A stretch of 64,000 nucleotides of DNA, taken from the NCBI GenBank assembly GCA_964467455.1, contig CAYXQJ010000002.1, forward strand, positions 163,020 through 227,019, written 5' to 3'. Origin of the DNA: OLB6 sp964467455 (GTDB lineage Bacteria; Bacteroidota; Ignavibacteria; Kapaibacteriales; Kapaibacteriaceae). This document shows positions 18,422-26,210 of this stretch, one piece after another (position 1 is the stretch's first letter; each line of letters starts with the position of its first letter). The translations under genes and the position numbers were made by a program. Under the pieces are notes generated by a model. That model saw nothing but the letters and a program-made list of their open reading frames with translations, did no database searches and was not told the origin of the DNA.

Positions 18422-20683
18422 ATAGCGAACGATGGAGAAGGCAAAGCCCAAGACCATCGTGATCACACCGAACCACACAAGACTGATCAACGGCTTGACG
18501 GAGAAGTCTACCGTAAAGACCTGACGAGGTGTCGGCACCGGCTTGGAGGTATCACGGAATCCTAAGACGCCGGTACTCTTAGTGGGATCGTCGTTGTTAC
18601 GTGTGATGTTGAACAAGCCAACGGCATAGGAAGTACCGGGGATCGGCTCCCATACCGGTTCGAACGAAGGCATGCCTGCACCGGTGCTGATGCGCGTGAC
18701 GGCCTTGATGGGCTCCGGTTGTCCGGGGATATTGACCACGGCAGCCATCTGCATGCGGCCGTCGGCTGCAGGCCCCAACTCCATGGGCATCGTGAAGCGC
18801 TCCAGCGTCACCAAACGTGTTGAGTCGAACGGAAGTGTTGTCGATGTACCGCGCATCACCGTGCGCTTGAAGAAGACATCCTCTTCATCCGTTGCGGCCG
18901 GCGTCACGTACAGGTCATTCATCAGACCCCAGCGGATGCCGGGTTCAAGGAAGGCACTTTGACGTTGATTGAAATCGCTCCAATACAACACGGCCGACAC
19001 GGTCTCATCACTCGACGGCGATTGAATGCGGACGTGATAGCGGAACTTCTCACGATCCTTGAAGTGCATCTCGACCTGTTCTTTACCGGTGAAGGTCAAG
19101 GTATAGTCGCCCACCTTCGTAGGTACGTTCTCGACGAGAACGGCGTGATGATGGACGTTATAGGTTGATGTTGTGATCACGCCGAAGATCAACAGTGCGA
19201 TCCCCAAGTGCGAGATGTAGGCACCTGCCAGTGCCGGTGACGTCCGAATGAACGTCCAACCGATCTGCACATTCGTTAGCAACGCGAACCATGCCGATGC
19301 AGCGAGCACGACATTCACACCGTCGCGGATCCCGGCAACGAACGTCGCAATAGTGAGCACGGCCGTGGCGCCACCGGAGATGACCAGCTGCCGCATGAAC
19401 AGAGTGCGCGTGGTGCGACGCCACTGCACCATGAGCGACAATGCATTCACCAACAGGATCGCCGGTACTAAGATGCGGTGGACGTTGTTGTAGAAGTCGA
19501 TCGAGACGGCCACCTTGGGTTGTCCAATGATCTCCATGATCACCGGCCACGATGTGCCGACCATAACGAAGACGGCGCTCGCCATGACCAATGCCGCACC
19601 GATGGAGAGCATGAACTCCCGTGTCTTTGGATCGAAGTCTTCACGATTGATGTTCATGTCCTTGCGACGGCTCAGCACCATCCACGCTCCCAAGAGGGTA
19701 AACGTGGTCATGAAGGCCAGCAAGATCCAAAAGGCAAACTTGCCGGGGTCGACGAAAGAGTGAACACTCGTATCGCCCAACACACCGCTTCGTGTGAGGA
19801 ACGTGGAATACAACACCATCACGAAGGCCGTAATGGCAAGCGCCATGTTCGTCTTCACGAGGCCGTGCGTACGCTTCTGCACCAGCATCGTGTGAACGAG
19901 GGCGACGGTGACGAGCCATGGGATCAATGAAGAATTCTCGACCGGGTCCCAGCCCCAGAAGCCGCCCCAGCCAAGGGTTTCATAGGCCCAGAAGCCCCCT
20001 AACATGATCCCAAAACCGAGGATGGCCGTTGCGAACAACGTCCATGGTAAGGCGATGGTGATCCAGCGGTGATAGTCGCGTTTGAGCAGGCCGGCCATGG
20101 CAAACGCAAAACTCACTGACATCGATGCAAAGCCCATGAACAAGATGGGCGGATGGATCGTGATCCAGGCATTGTGCAGCAGCGGGTTGAGACCTTTACC
20201 GTTCATCGGAACATCGGCAGCAGTGATGCCCTGTGCTGCGAACGTTTCGTAGTAGTAGGAGAACGGATTCTTTGCGACCAAGAGCAACGTGAGGAAGCAC
20301 AGGATGAGTGCATACATGCTCATCGCAGCCGTTTCATATCCGTGACGTCGGGCATACGGTGTAAGGATCACACCGATCAAAGAGACCAACAACGTCCACA
20401 GTAAGAAGCTCCCCTCTTGTCCCGAATAGAACGTGGCGATGAGCAGGTGCAGTGGCAGCTCGCGCGATGAGTACGAGTAGACGTAGGTGTATTCGAAGCG
20501 GTGCTGAATGATGTTGATGATCAACATCGAGGCCGACAGGAAGAGGCCGAAGCTCAGGATCGAGAACAACGTGCGTCCGACCTTGGCGTAGGCATCGTCC
20601 TGTTTGAACCAAGCGAACCAATACGAAATGGCCGATCCGACGGACAGGCCAAAGAGAAGGTGGATCAGGATCTGACCGATCAT
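18311..20683 (-). CDS. ccmF: Cytochrome c haem lyase component CcmF
   Basis: 790 residues with about 14 membrane helices. The tryptophan-rich haem-handling loop GWGGFWGWDPVENSSLIPW is plainly present, as are the family segments LLHNAWITIHPPILFMGF and FLTRSGVLGDTSVHSF. CcmF transfers haem from holo-CcmE to apocytochrome c in the periplasm or on the outer face of the inner membrane. A long periplasmic part (about 540-740) precedes the last helix. It is the last gene of ccmC-D-E-E'-F and overlaps the preceding CcmE-like gene by 4 bp. The final 37 codons are antisense to rluE and lie beyond the conserved region. Confidence 0.96.
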   Translation of the reverse strand: MIGQILIHLLFGLSVGSAISYWFAWFKQDDAYAKVGRTLFSILSFGLFLSASMLIINIIQHRFEYTYVYSYSSRELPLHLLIATFYSGQEGSFLLWTLLVSLIGVILTPYARRHGYETAAMSMYALILCFLTLLLVAKNPFSYYYETFAAQGITAADVPMNGKGLNPLLHNAWITIHPPILFMGFASMSVSFAFAMAGLLKRDYHRWITIALPWTLFATAILGFGIMLGGFWAYETLGWGGFWGWDPVENSSLIPWLVTVALVHTMLVQKRTHGLVKTNMALAITAFVMVLYSTFLTRSGVLGDTSVHSFVDPGKFAFWILLAFMTTFTLLGAWMVLSRRKDMNINREDFDPKTREFMLSIGAALVMASAVFVMVGTSWPVIMEIIGQPKVAVSIDFYNNVHRILVPAILLVNALSLMVQWRRTTRTLFMRQLVISGGATAVLTIATFVAGIRDGVNVVLAASAWFALLTNVQIGWTFIRTSPALAGAYISHLGIALLIFGVITTSTYNVHHHAVLVENVPTKVGDYTLTFTGKEQVEMHFKDREKFRYHVRIQSPSSDETVSAVLYWSDFNQRQSAFLEPGIRWGLMNDLYVTPAATDEEDVFFKRTVMRGTSTTLPFDSTRLVTLERFTMPMELGPAADGRMQMAAVVNIPGQPEPIKAVTRISTGAGMPSFEPVWEPIPGTSYAVGLFNITRNNDDPTKSTGVLGFRDTSKPVPTPRQVFTVDFSVKPLISLVWFGVITMVLGFAFSIVRYSRLIKDQRSFSGRQPAPIPTGDGVKTETTDTHTDQA

Positions 20684-21027
20684 TTCGCGTAGACCTGTGT
20701 TGCGTGGAAGTATCCTGTTGCGCCGCCGTGGACGTGGCCGACAAAGCGGACGGTCTGTCCGGCAGCAAACGGTTGGTCCGGCGTGGAGCCGGTATAGTCG
20801 ACCTTGAATCGAGTACCTGTGCGGTCTTCGCAGAACATCTCCGCATCGGACAGTTGCGTGATGGTCGACACGATGATGACCTTCGGCGCTTGATCACCTT
20901 CCACGGTCGCATTGACGGTCGCGGCTTGCGCGAAGGTCACGTCGTCGAGTTCACCGTACTTCGACGCCACATAGAATGCGATCGGAACGAGAACGACGAC
21001 GGCGATGATGATGATCCGCTTGAGCAT
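20680..21027 (-). CDS. CcmE-like OB-fold protein without a haem-binding residue
   Basis: 115 residues: one N-terminal membrane anchor (about 4-22) and an OB-fold-like periplasmic domain (TINAT-type start, EMFCEDRTGTRFKVDY, TVRFVGHVHGG). It ends GYFHATQVYAK, which aligns with the GxFxAxxVLAK strand of CcmE, but the chain stops exactly where the haem-binding His (or Cys) motif should follow. It sits between ccmE and ccmF, 2 bp after the one and overlapping the other by 4 bp. I read it as a second CcmE homologue that has lost covalent haem binding, perhaps a partner of CcmE or CcmF. The homology is a by-eye judgement. Confidence 0.7.
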   Translation of the reverse strand: MLKRIIIIAVVVLVPIAFYVASKYGELDDVTFAQAATVNATVEGDQAPKVIIVSTITQLSDAEMFCEDRTGTRFKVDYTGSTPDQPFAAGQTVRFVGHVHGGATGYFHATQVYAK

Positions 21028-21028
21028 G

Positions 21029-21418
21029 TTACGATGTTGGATGTTGATCCGCCGGTTGACCTTCGTACTTCGACGGACACTTGGTGAGCACGTTCGAGGC
21101 CTTCATCACACCATTGTCGATGCGGCCCTTGACCACAACGCTCACGGCGATCTCGAAGTTATTCGGCTTGGCACCGTTGAGTTCGACCGGAATGCGACGG
21201 CCGTGTTCATCCTTCATCGTGAAACGAAAGATGTTGGCCTGATTGTCGTAGGATGATCCTTCTTCCTTGACCCAGGTGCCGACCACCTGCACGGTCTTGC
21301 CAAGGCGTTCAGCACGGTCGATGTCGGCATACTCTACGGAGCTTGTATCCAACGCCATGTAGCCGACAACGGCGAGGGCGACGGCGATGATGCCGCCGAT
21401 GATGTAACGTGGTTTCAT
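21029..21418 (-). CDS. ccmE: Cytochrome c maturation protein CcmE, CxxxY type
   Basis: 129 residues with an N-terminal anchor (about 5-24) and an OB-fold. The C-terminal block reads VVVKGRIDNGVMKASNVLTK followed by CPSKYE. In classical CcmE the haem-binding residue is a histidine in an HxxxY motif; here a cysteine takes its place (CxxxY), a form known from Desulfovibrio and archaea. The protein carries haem from CcmC to CcmF. The ribosome-binding stretch AAGGGGGC lies directly upstream and overlaps the ccmD stop region. Family call secure; the cysteine is read directly from the codon. Confidence 0.92.
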   Translation of the reverse strand: MKPRYIIGGIIAVALAVVGYMALDTSSVEYADIDRAERLGKTVQVVGTWVKEEGSSYDNQANIFRFTMKDEHGRRIPVELNGAKPNNFEIAVSVVVKGRIDNGVMKASNVLTKCPSKYEGQPADQHPTS

Positions 21419-21427
21419 GGTGCCCCC

Positions 21428-21562
21428 TTAACGTGTTCGTTCTCGTTCTAGTTCACTGAGCTTGGCATCGACGCGCCAGAGATAGGCCGCAATGCCGAAC
21501 CAGATCAACAGAGCGCAGGTAAGGACAACGTACGAGGCGTTGACGGTGAGAAAATCGATCAT
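21428..21562 (-). CDS. ccmD: CcmD-like small membrane protein
   Basis: This short gene encodes 44 residues: a short N-terminus (MIDFLTVNASYVVL), one membrane helix (about 10-29, ending GIAAYLWRV) and a charged tail (DAKLSELERERTR). Size, single helix, polar C-terminus and position straight after ccmC fit CcmD, which helps release holo-CcmE from the CcmC complex. The ATG overlaps the ccmC stop (ATGA), and ccmE starts 9 bases after its TAA. CcmD sequences are poorly conserved, so the call rests mainly on context. Confidence 0.8.
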   Translation of the reverse strand: MIDFLTVNASYVVLTCALLIWFGIAAYLWRVDAKLSELERERTR

Positions 21563-22602
21563 GAGTGTGTCTCGCTGTCAGTGATGCGCGTGGTGAGGTT
21601 GACGAGTCGAACCTTGAGATTGACAAGCCAGAAGAAGATGACGGTGAAGGCGAACAAGGAAAGTCCGAAGACCACTTGTTTGGTGGCATTGATGGCATCG
21701 GATTTTGGACTCAACAGCGGTCCGGCATTCACATCATCAGAGCTGCCGGGGTGTAATCCTGGAAGCAGTCGTGGCAGCACAAAGATCAAAAAGGGCACGG
21801 TGACAAAGGCCACGATGGAATAGGCCGCACTCAACCGCGCACGTCGCTGTGGTTCTTCAATGCTGCTGCGAAGAAGGAAATACGCTGCATAGACCAGAAG
21901 CAAGAGAAAGATGGACGTCTCCCGCGGGTCCCAGTTCCAGAACGATCCCCAGTTGAACTTGGCCCAGACGGCACCTGTGATGGTGGCCAACACCGCATAC
22001 AGTGTTCCCACGCTTGCCGTCGCCATCGACACAGTATCGTGTTGCAGATCTCGTGTCCGCAGATATCGGATCGCGAAGATCATGCTCAGTAGGTAGGCGA
22101 TCGTTGCCACCCACGACATCGGCACGTGGAAAAAGATGATCCGGGCGCGTTCTTCCAAGCCCATGATATACGGCAGTGTGATCCCCGGATCCACCTGCCC
22201 CACCGTCGACGACATGAATCGTGTATCCGATCCACTACGCTGAAGATGGAGAATGAAGGGGGCGTCTGTTGCGTTGATGATGTCGGCGACCTCTTCCGAC
22301 ACGTCCACGTTGATCACCACACGCGGATCACGAGCATCGGCGAGCGTGAACGCCGAATCATTCGTTGGATCGGCAACGCGCGTGAGCAAGACGGGAACGA
22401 CCTTCGCGCTGTCGGCACGGGCGGCCATGACGGCGTCCGTGACAGTGCCGGCGATCGGCGGGAACAATCCAAAGATGACGGTTGCCGTGATCGAAAGAAT
22501 GGCGATCAGTTTCCACCACGTCGGCCGACGTGTGGTGAGTCTCGGGAAAAAGCCGAGTGCGATGCCGAGGAGCGTGGCTCCCAACATGATAGCGAATTTC
22601 AT
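21559..22602 (-). CDS. ccmC: Haem exporter/haem-handling protein CcmC with N-terminal extension
   Basis: 347 residues. The C-terminal two thirds is CcmC: IFFHVPMSWVATIAYL, then WGSFWNWDPRETSIFLLLLVY (the WWD haem-binding loop) and further helices. Typical CcmC is about 220-240 residues; here about 140 extra residues precede it, with two hydrophobic segments (about 3-20 and 31-50) and an extracytoplasmic domain (about 60-140, VVINVDVSEEVADIINATDA). The extension's role is unknown. CcmC loads haem onto CcmE. First gene of the ccm cluster, with a TAACTTTG promoter element just upstream and almost no leader. Confidence 0.93.
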   Translation of the reverse strand: MKFAIMLGATLLGIALGFFPRLTTRRPTWWKLIAILSITATVIFGLFPPIAGTVTDAVMAARADSAKVVPVLLTRVADPTNDSAFTLADARDPRVVINVDVSEEVADIINATDAPFILHLQRSGSDTRFMSSTVGQVDPGITLPYIMGLEERARIIFFHVPMSWVATIAYLLSMIFAIRYLRTRDLQHDTVSMATASVGTLYAVLATITGAVWAKFNWGSFWNWDPRETSIFLLLLVYAAYFLLRSSIEEPQRRARLSAAYSIVAFVTVPFLIFVLPRLLPGLHPGSSDDVNAGPLLSPKSDAINATKQVVFGLSLFAFTVIFFWLVNLKVRLVNLTTRITDSETHS

Positions 22603-22609
22603 ACGGCTG

Positions 22610-22617
22610 CAAAGTTA
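22610..22617 (-). promoter_or_regulatory. -7 promoter element of the ccm operon (TAACTTTG)
   Basis: TAACTTTG fits the Bacteroidota -7 consensus TAnnTTTG and lies 7 bases before the ccmC ATG, which would give a nearly leaderless mRNA. No clear -33 TTG was found at 19-21 bp. Confidence 0.5.
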
Positions 22618-22621
22618 CGGT

Positions 22622-23062
22622 TTATGCCGTGCGCAGCTTCGTCAGGATGAGCGTGTTCTCGTGCCGCCCTTCGCCCGATGGGACGTATTCGATACCGTCC
22701 ATGACCCGAGTCATGAGTAAGATGCCAAGTCCATGGTGGCGGTGCTCCGCGAAATAACGGCGCATATCGGGAAGATCGGCCTTGCCAGGGTCGAACGGAG
22801 TGCTGGTGTCCATGATCTCGACATTGATCTCGGAGGGCCGTACCACGATGCGGACATCGATGGACTTCGTCGGATCATTCTGGTACGCATGCTGGATAAG
22901 GTTCGCACATGCTTCGTCAACGGCCAGCACGATGTTGTTGGTCTCCCGTTCTGAAAATCCGGCTTGACGCACATGGAGACGGACGAACTCGCGGATCACG
23001 GACAGTTGCTCTGTCGTGGCCGCGACATGAAGACGGTCGGTATCGTGTAGCGGCAACGTCAT
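22622..23062 (-). CDS. RsbW-like anti-sigma factor serine kinase
   Basis: 146 residues of the HATPase_c_2 family. The N-box is LAVDEACANLIQHAY, the G1-like box is MDTSTPFDPGKADLP and the G2-like box is HHGLGILLMTRVMDG. Such proteins bind a sigma factor or other target and phosphorylate a STAS antagonist on serine. It is the last gene of a three-gene set with SpoIIE-type phosphatase and STAS protein, joined by 4-bp overlaps. The sigma factor or other output is not in the window. Assignment to the family is strong; the regulated process is unknown. Confidence 0.9.
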   Translation of the reverse strand: MTLPLHDTDRLHVAATTEQLSVIREFVRLHVRQAGFSERETNNIVLAVDEACANLIQHAYQNDPTKSIDVRIVVRPSEINVEIMDTSTPFDPGKADLPDMRRYFAEHRHHGLGILLMTRVMDGIEYVPSGEGRHENTLILTKLRTA

Positions 23063-23415
23063 GCTACGACCGGAAATGCCTCGACGGCTTCGTCGACCGT
23101 CGGAAAGATCTGGAACAAGACCGGGAAGCCGAGTAGGTCGAACACGGAAAAGACGCGTTCTTTCATCGCAGCAAGCTTGATGTCGCCGCCTTTTTGGCGG
23201 ACCGACTCAATAAAGACCATAAAGACGCCAAGTCCGGCGCTGCTGATGTATTCAAGTTCGGCGAAGCCAACCACGATCTTGAAGCATCCTTCCGTGATCG
23301 CTTCCTGGATCTGGGCTTCTAGCTTGGAGGCCGTGTGGGCATCGAGGTAACCGGAAAGATCGATCACACACACGCCACTGTCGAGTTTACGGGCTGAAGA
23401 GGTAAAAGAGGTCAT
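23059..23415 (-). CDS. Anti-sigma factor antagonist (STAS domain)
   Basis: 118 residues forming one STAS domain: GVCVIDLSGYLDAHTASKLE, then VVGFAELEYISSAGLGVFM, where ISSAGLG is the usual phosphoserine loop. When dephosphorylated, such proteins bind the RsbW-like kinase and release its target. The gene overlaps its neighbours by 4 bp on each side, between the phosphatase and the kinase, the classical order for a partner switch. Confidence 0.92.
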   Translation of the reverse strand: MTSFTSSARKLDSGVCVIDLSGYLDAHTASKLEAQIQEAITEGCFKIVVGFAELEYISSAGLGVFMVFIESVRQKGGDIKLAAMKERVFSVFDLLGFPVLFQIFPTVDEAVEAFPVVA

Positions 23416-25556
23416 ACAATAGCTCCAACAATATCGTGCATACGCGGTGTCTCGGGCAGAGTTTCACAGTTATCAGTGAACATCACACCAACGATCGTAA
23501 TGTCGTCGTGCTGTTCCATCTCTCCCCCGTACTGATCGAGCAACTTAACCGTTGCGCGGACAAGCTCGCCACTGGACGTTGGCGAGATATTCAAAAGCAT
23601 TTCACCGATCTTCTCAGCCCCGATCTCGGAATAATTCATGTCGCGCCGTTCGGTGACGCCATCGGTCGTTAACAAACACAGATCGCCCGGCGAGACCTCG
23701 ACCGCTTCTTCGCAGATGACATGGTCGAACGTCTCCGGTGCAACAATGCCGATGGCTACACCCTGCGGCGTAAGATATTGCAGCTCCGTGCCTACACGCA
23801 AGATCGCCGGCGTATGCCCTGCCCTGGCGACGCGCAAGGTGTGTGTGTTCTCGTCAAATTCAACACAAAGCATGGTGATGTAGGTATGTCGCTCCATGGA
23901 GCCGAACAGGGTTGCGTTGATGCGGCGGAGCAGGTCTGCCGGACCTTCGGCCATGCGCATCTCTGCAAGCACGGTACCCTTGAGTGTTGCCATGTAGAGC
24001 GCCGCCGGAATACCCTTGCCGGATACGTCGGCGATAATAGCGCCGAGGCGGCCGTTCTTGAACCGGACATAGTCGAAATAGTCGCCCCCTACCTGAGCAG
24101 CAGGGATGGTTACGGCATCTACATCACAGCACGACGTGGAGGGAGGTTTACGAGGCAACAAGGATGCTTGGATGTTCCGTGCGACGTCGAACTCTTTTTG
24201 GAGTCGTTCTTTCTCCAGAGCAGCTTCCATCAGTCGCGCTTGGTCGAGACCAACCCCGACGGTGTCGCTCAGGGCTGCTAACAAGCGAACATCATCAGCT
24301 TCGAAACCGTATTCGATCGTGCTGAACATGACGAGTGTGCCGGCCCGATCTCCGTGGTTGACGATCGGAATGATGATGAGTGAACGGATCGCCGGAAGCT
24401 CGTCGTCGCCATCAAAGATGTCGGCAACGGATTCAACGTGCACGGGTCGATCGCCGGTGGTGAACAATCGATGGAGGCGACGATTTGCATGCAAGGTCAT
24501 CACATAATCGGCATGCACGAGCTGTTCACCAACGATACGGATGTCGGACGCATCGTAGAGCTCGCACCACGCACCGTGAGCACGGCATACACGCAGGGCA
24601 TGCGCCGTAACGGAGGCCATGAGATCGTCAACGCGTGCCGACTCAGCGATGAGGCGGGTGACCGTGGAGAGGATTTCGACCTCGCTGCTGCGACGGTCAA
24701 CAATGCCGCTGTTCGGCAGTGACGTGATCGTAGCAAAGAATAGGCGTAAGAAGAAGACAAAGCCGAACATGTTGATCGCTGCGGGCAACACGGCGCCGTT
24801 GCGAAGGAAGGTCAGCGCCGACATCGTGAGGTAGGAGTCGTCGCTGAAGGCCAACATCCCGGAGAGCACCACAGATGCGAAGGCACCACAGGCCGTCAGC
24901 CACAGCAGACGGATCTTTTTATCGAGCGTGATGGTGGTCAACCAGCTCAAGCGACGGATGTTCATCAACGTGATCACCGCACCGATGATGGCCAGAAAGA
25001 CCGCTGCGGCCGTGAACAATCCGCTGACGTCGTCGAGTACTGAGCACAGCCAGATAGCAAAGAGGATAAAGACCTGGAGGACGAGGTAGAGTCGCGTGCG
25101 CTCATGACGGCGCATCAGCAACAGACTCGTGAGAAAGCCGGCAAGGACGATGGAGATCGCAAAGGCACCGATAGCAACAAGATTGGAACTGATGACGGCG
25201 CCGATGTTCGATGGACGTCCGTCGATAATATCGGCAGGGACCAATGCAGCCAGCAACAACAATGCAAGAGTGGAGACGGCATAGGTCGTGATCGCTGAGG
25301 CGATCTTCTCATACGTCACACTGTCACGTACCAGCCGACCAAAGTGTATCACCGTAGCGCCGACAACGGCAGCGAGGATCAAGTCGCTCAGCACGGAAAG
25401 GCCGATCTCGACCCAGACGTTTTCCGTAAGGCCGTGTTCTCCGACGACGCTCCAGAGCATGACGAAGATCATGCGCACGATCGCCAACGCCGCGCCAACA
25501 ACGATGAACGTTGTCATCACGGAGCGCTGTGCTCGCGGATCGGTCGGTAGCTGCAT
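23412..25556 (-). CDS. Membrane SpoIIE/RsbU-type PP2C phosphatase with GAF domain
   Basis: 714 residues. About eight membrane helices occupy residues 12-275, a GAF-like sensor domain spans about 290-445, and a PP2C-type SpoIIE domain covers about 475-690 (QVGGDYFDY, IADVSGKGIPAALYMA and LLTTDGVTERRD supply the metal-binding aspartates). A linker FDVARNIQASLLPRKPP, typical of RsbU-like enzymes, connects them. It should dephosphorylate the STAS protein encoded next, in response to a membrane or small-molecule signal. The ATG is preceded by AGAGGGA. The signal is unknown. Confidence 0.93.
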   Translation of the reverse strand: MQLPTDPRAQRSVMTTFIVVGAALAIVRMIFVMLWSVVGEHGLTENVWVEIGLSVLSDLILAAVVGATVIHFGRLVRDSVTYEKIASAITTYAVSTLALLLLAALVPADIIDGRPSNIGAVISSNLVAIGAFAISIVLAGFLTSLLLMRRHERTRLYLVLQVFILFAIWLCSVLDDVSGLFTAAAVFLAIIGAVITLMNIRRLSWLTTITLDKKIRLLWLTACGAFASVVLSGMLAFSDDSYLTMSALTFLRNGAVLPAAINMFGFVFFLRLFFATITSLPNSGIVDRRSSEVEILSTVTRLIAESARVDDLMASVTAHALRVCRAHGAWCELYDASDIRIVGEQLVHADYVMTLHANRRLHRLFTTGDRPVHVESVADIFDGDDELPAIRSLIIIPIVNHGDRAGTLVMFSTIEYGFEADDVRLLAALSDTVGVGLDQARLMEAALEKERLQKEFDVARNIQASLLPRKPPSTSCCDVDAVTIPAAQVGGDYFDYVRFKNGRLGAIIADVSGKGIPAALYMATLKGTVLAEMRMAEGPADLLRRINATLFGSMERHTYITMLCVEFDENTHTLRVARAGHTPAILRVGTELQYLTPQGVAIGIVAPETFDHVICEEAVEVSPGDLCLLTTDGVTERRDMNYSEIGAEKIGEMLLNISPTSSGELVRATVKLLDQYGGEMEQHDDITIVGVMFTDNCETLPETPRMHDIVGAIV

Positions 25557-25580
25557 CGTCCCTCTTCTTGAACGTCGTTA

Positions 25581-26039
25581 TCACTCGCTCACGAACAACA
25601 CACCGGTCGCCGTCATCAACGGCAGCCGCTGGTCGCCCTTCATGGCGTCCACCTGCGCGTCGTCCATCCCGATGGAACGCCCCACAGACTTGGCACTCTC
25701 TTCGTCGAAGATCTCCTCTCGGATCACCCCTTCGACCACGACGGTCCCCGTCAGAGAGATCGGCACCACGAATTCGCCGTCCTTGAACGTAATTCTGAGG
25801 GTAGATGTTTCATCCGTGATCGTCATCCAGCAACCCTCTTCCTGACAGACGGCCGCAACGGTCCCGCCGATGCGGATGGTGCGACCAAGATTTCCGGGCT
25901 CGAGGGCCTCTGTCACGGTCAAGGCCTCGGCTTCATCGTTAGGCCTTTGCCCCACGTGGTCTTCAGCCGAACAGCCACTGCCGAACATCATGAACGTGAA
26001 TAGCGCAATGGATGCGAGTACAGCGGTAAGGATCTTCAT
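25581..26039 (-). CDS. DUF4920 lipoprotein
   Basis: 152 residues. A signal peptide ends in a lipobox (FGSGCS), predicting a lipid-anchored protein. The body is an OB-like DUF4920 domain with the family's signature CQEEGCWMTITDE and ITFKDGEFVVP, followed by VVVEGVIREE. The two cysteines spaced C-x4-C may bind metal or form a disulfide; no activity is established for the family. A TATTTTTA promoter-like element lies 4 bases before the ATG and coincides with the T-rich tail of the tRNA terminator upstream. Confidence 0.88.
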   Translation of the reverse strand: MKILTAVLASIALFTFMMFGSGCSAEDHVGQRPNDEAEALTVTEALEPGNLGRTIRIGGTVAAVCQEEGCWMTITDETSTLRITFKDGEFVVPISLTGTVVVEGVIREEIFDEESAKSVGRSIGMDDAQVDAMKGDQRLPLMTATGVLFVSE

Positions 26040-26043
26040 GGTG

Positions 26044-26086
26044 TAAAAATAACGAAAGCCTCACCGGCAGAATGCTGATGAGGCTT
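26044..26086 (-). terminator. Rho-independent terminator of tRNA-Thr
   Basis: On the minus strand AAGCCTCA (26086-26079, read as its complement arm) pairs with TGAGGCTT over 8 bp around a 15-nt loop, followed by a T-rich tract (TTTCGTTATTTTT). It starts 2 bases after the tRNA 3' end. The T-tract doubles as the probable -7 element of the DUF4920 gene. Confidence 0.8.
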
Positions 26087-26087
26087 G

Positions 26088-26160
26088 AGCCAACTGCCGG
26101 ACTTGAACCGGCGACCTGTTCATTACGAATGAACTGCTCTACCAGCTGAGCTAAGTTGGC
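26088..26160 (-). tRNA. tRNA-Thr (anticodon CGT)
   Basis: A full cloverleaf can be folded on the minus strand: acceptor GCCAACT/AGTTGGC (7 bp), D arm GCTCAGCTGGTAGAGC, anticodon stem GTTCA/TGAAC with loop TTCGTAA, giving anticodon CGT (reads ACG, threonine), and T arm GCCGGTTCAAGTCCGGC. The discriminator is T; CCA is not encoded. A promoter with both elements lies just upstream and a terminator just downstream, so this is a single-gene transcription unit. Confidence 0.97.
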
Positions 26161-26177
26161 GTGTTCATTACAGACAA

Positions 26178-26210
26178 CAAAGATACGGGATTCAGCCCTT
26201 TAGACGCAAG
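26178..26210 (-). promoter_or_regulatory. Promoter of tRNA-Thr (CTTG-N21-TATCTTTG)
   Basis: The -7 element TATCTTTG is at 26178-26185 and the -33 element CTTG at 26207-26210, spaced 21 bp. The expected start point is about 10 bases before the tRNA 5' end. The -33 element lies inside the 3' end of the SMUG2-like gene. Confidence 0.75.
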
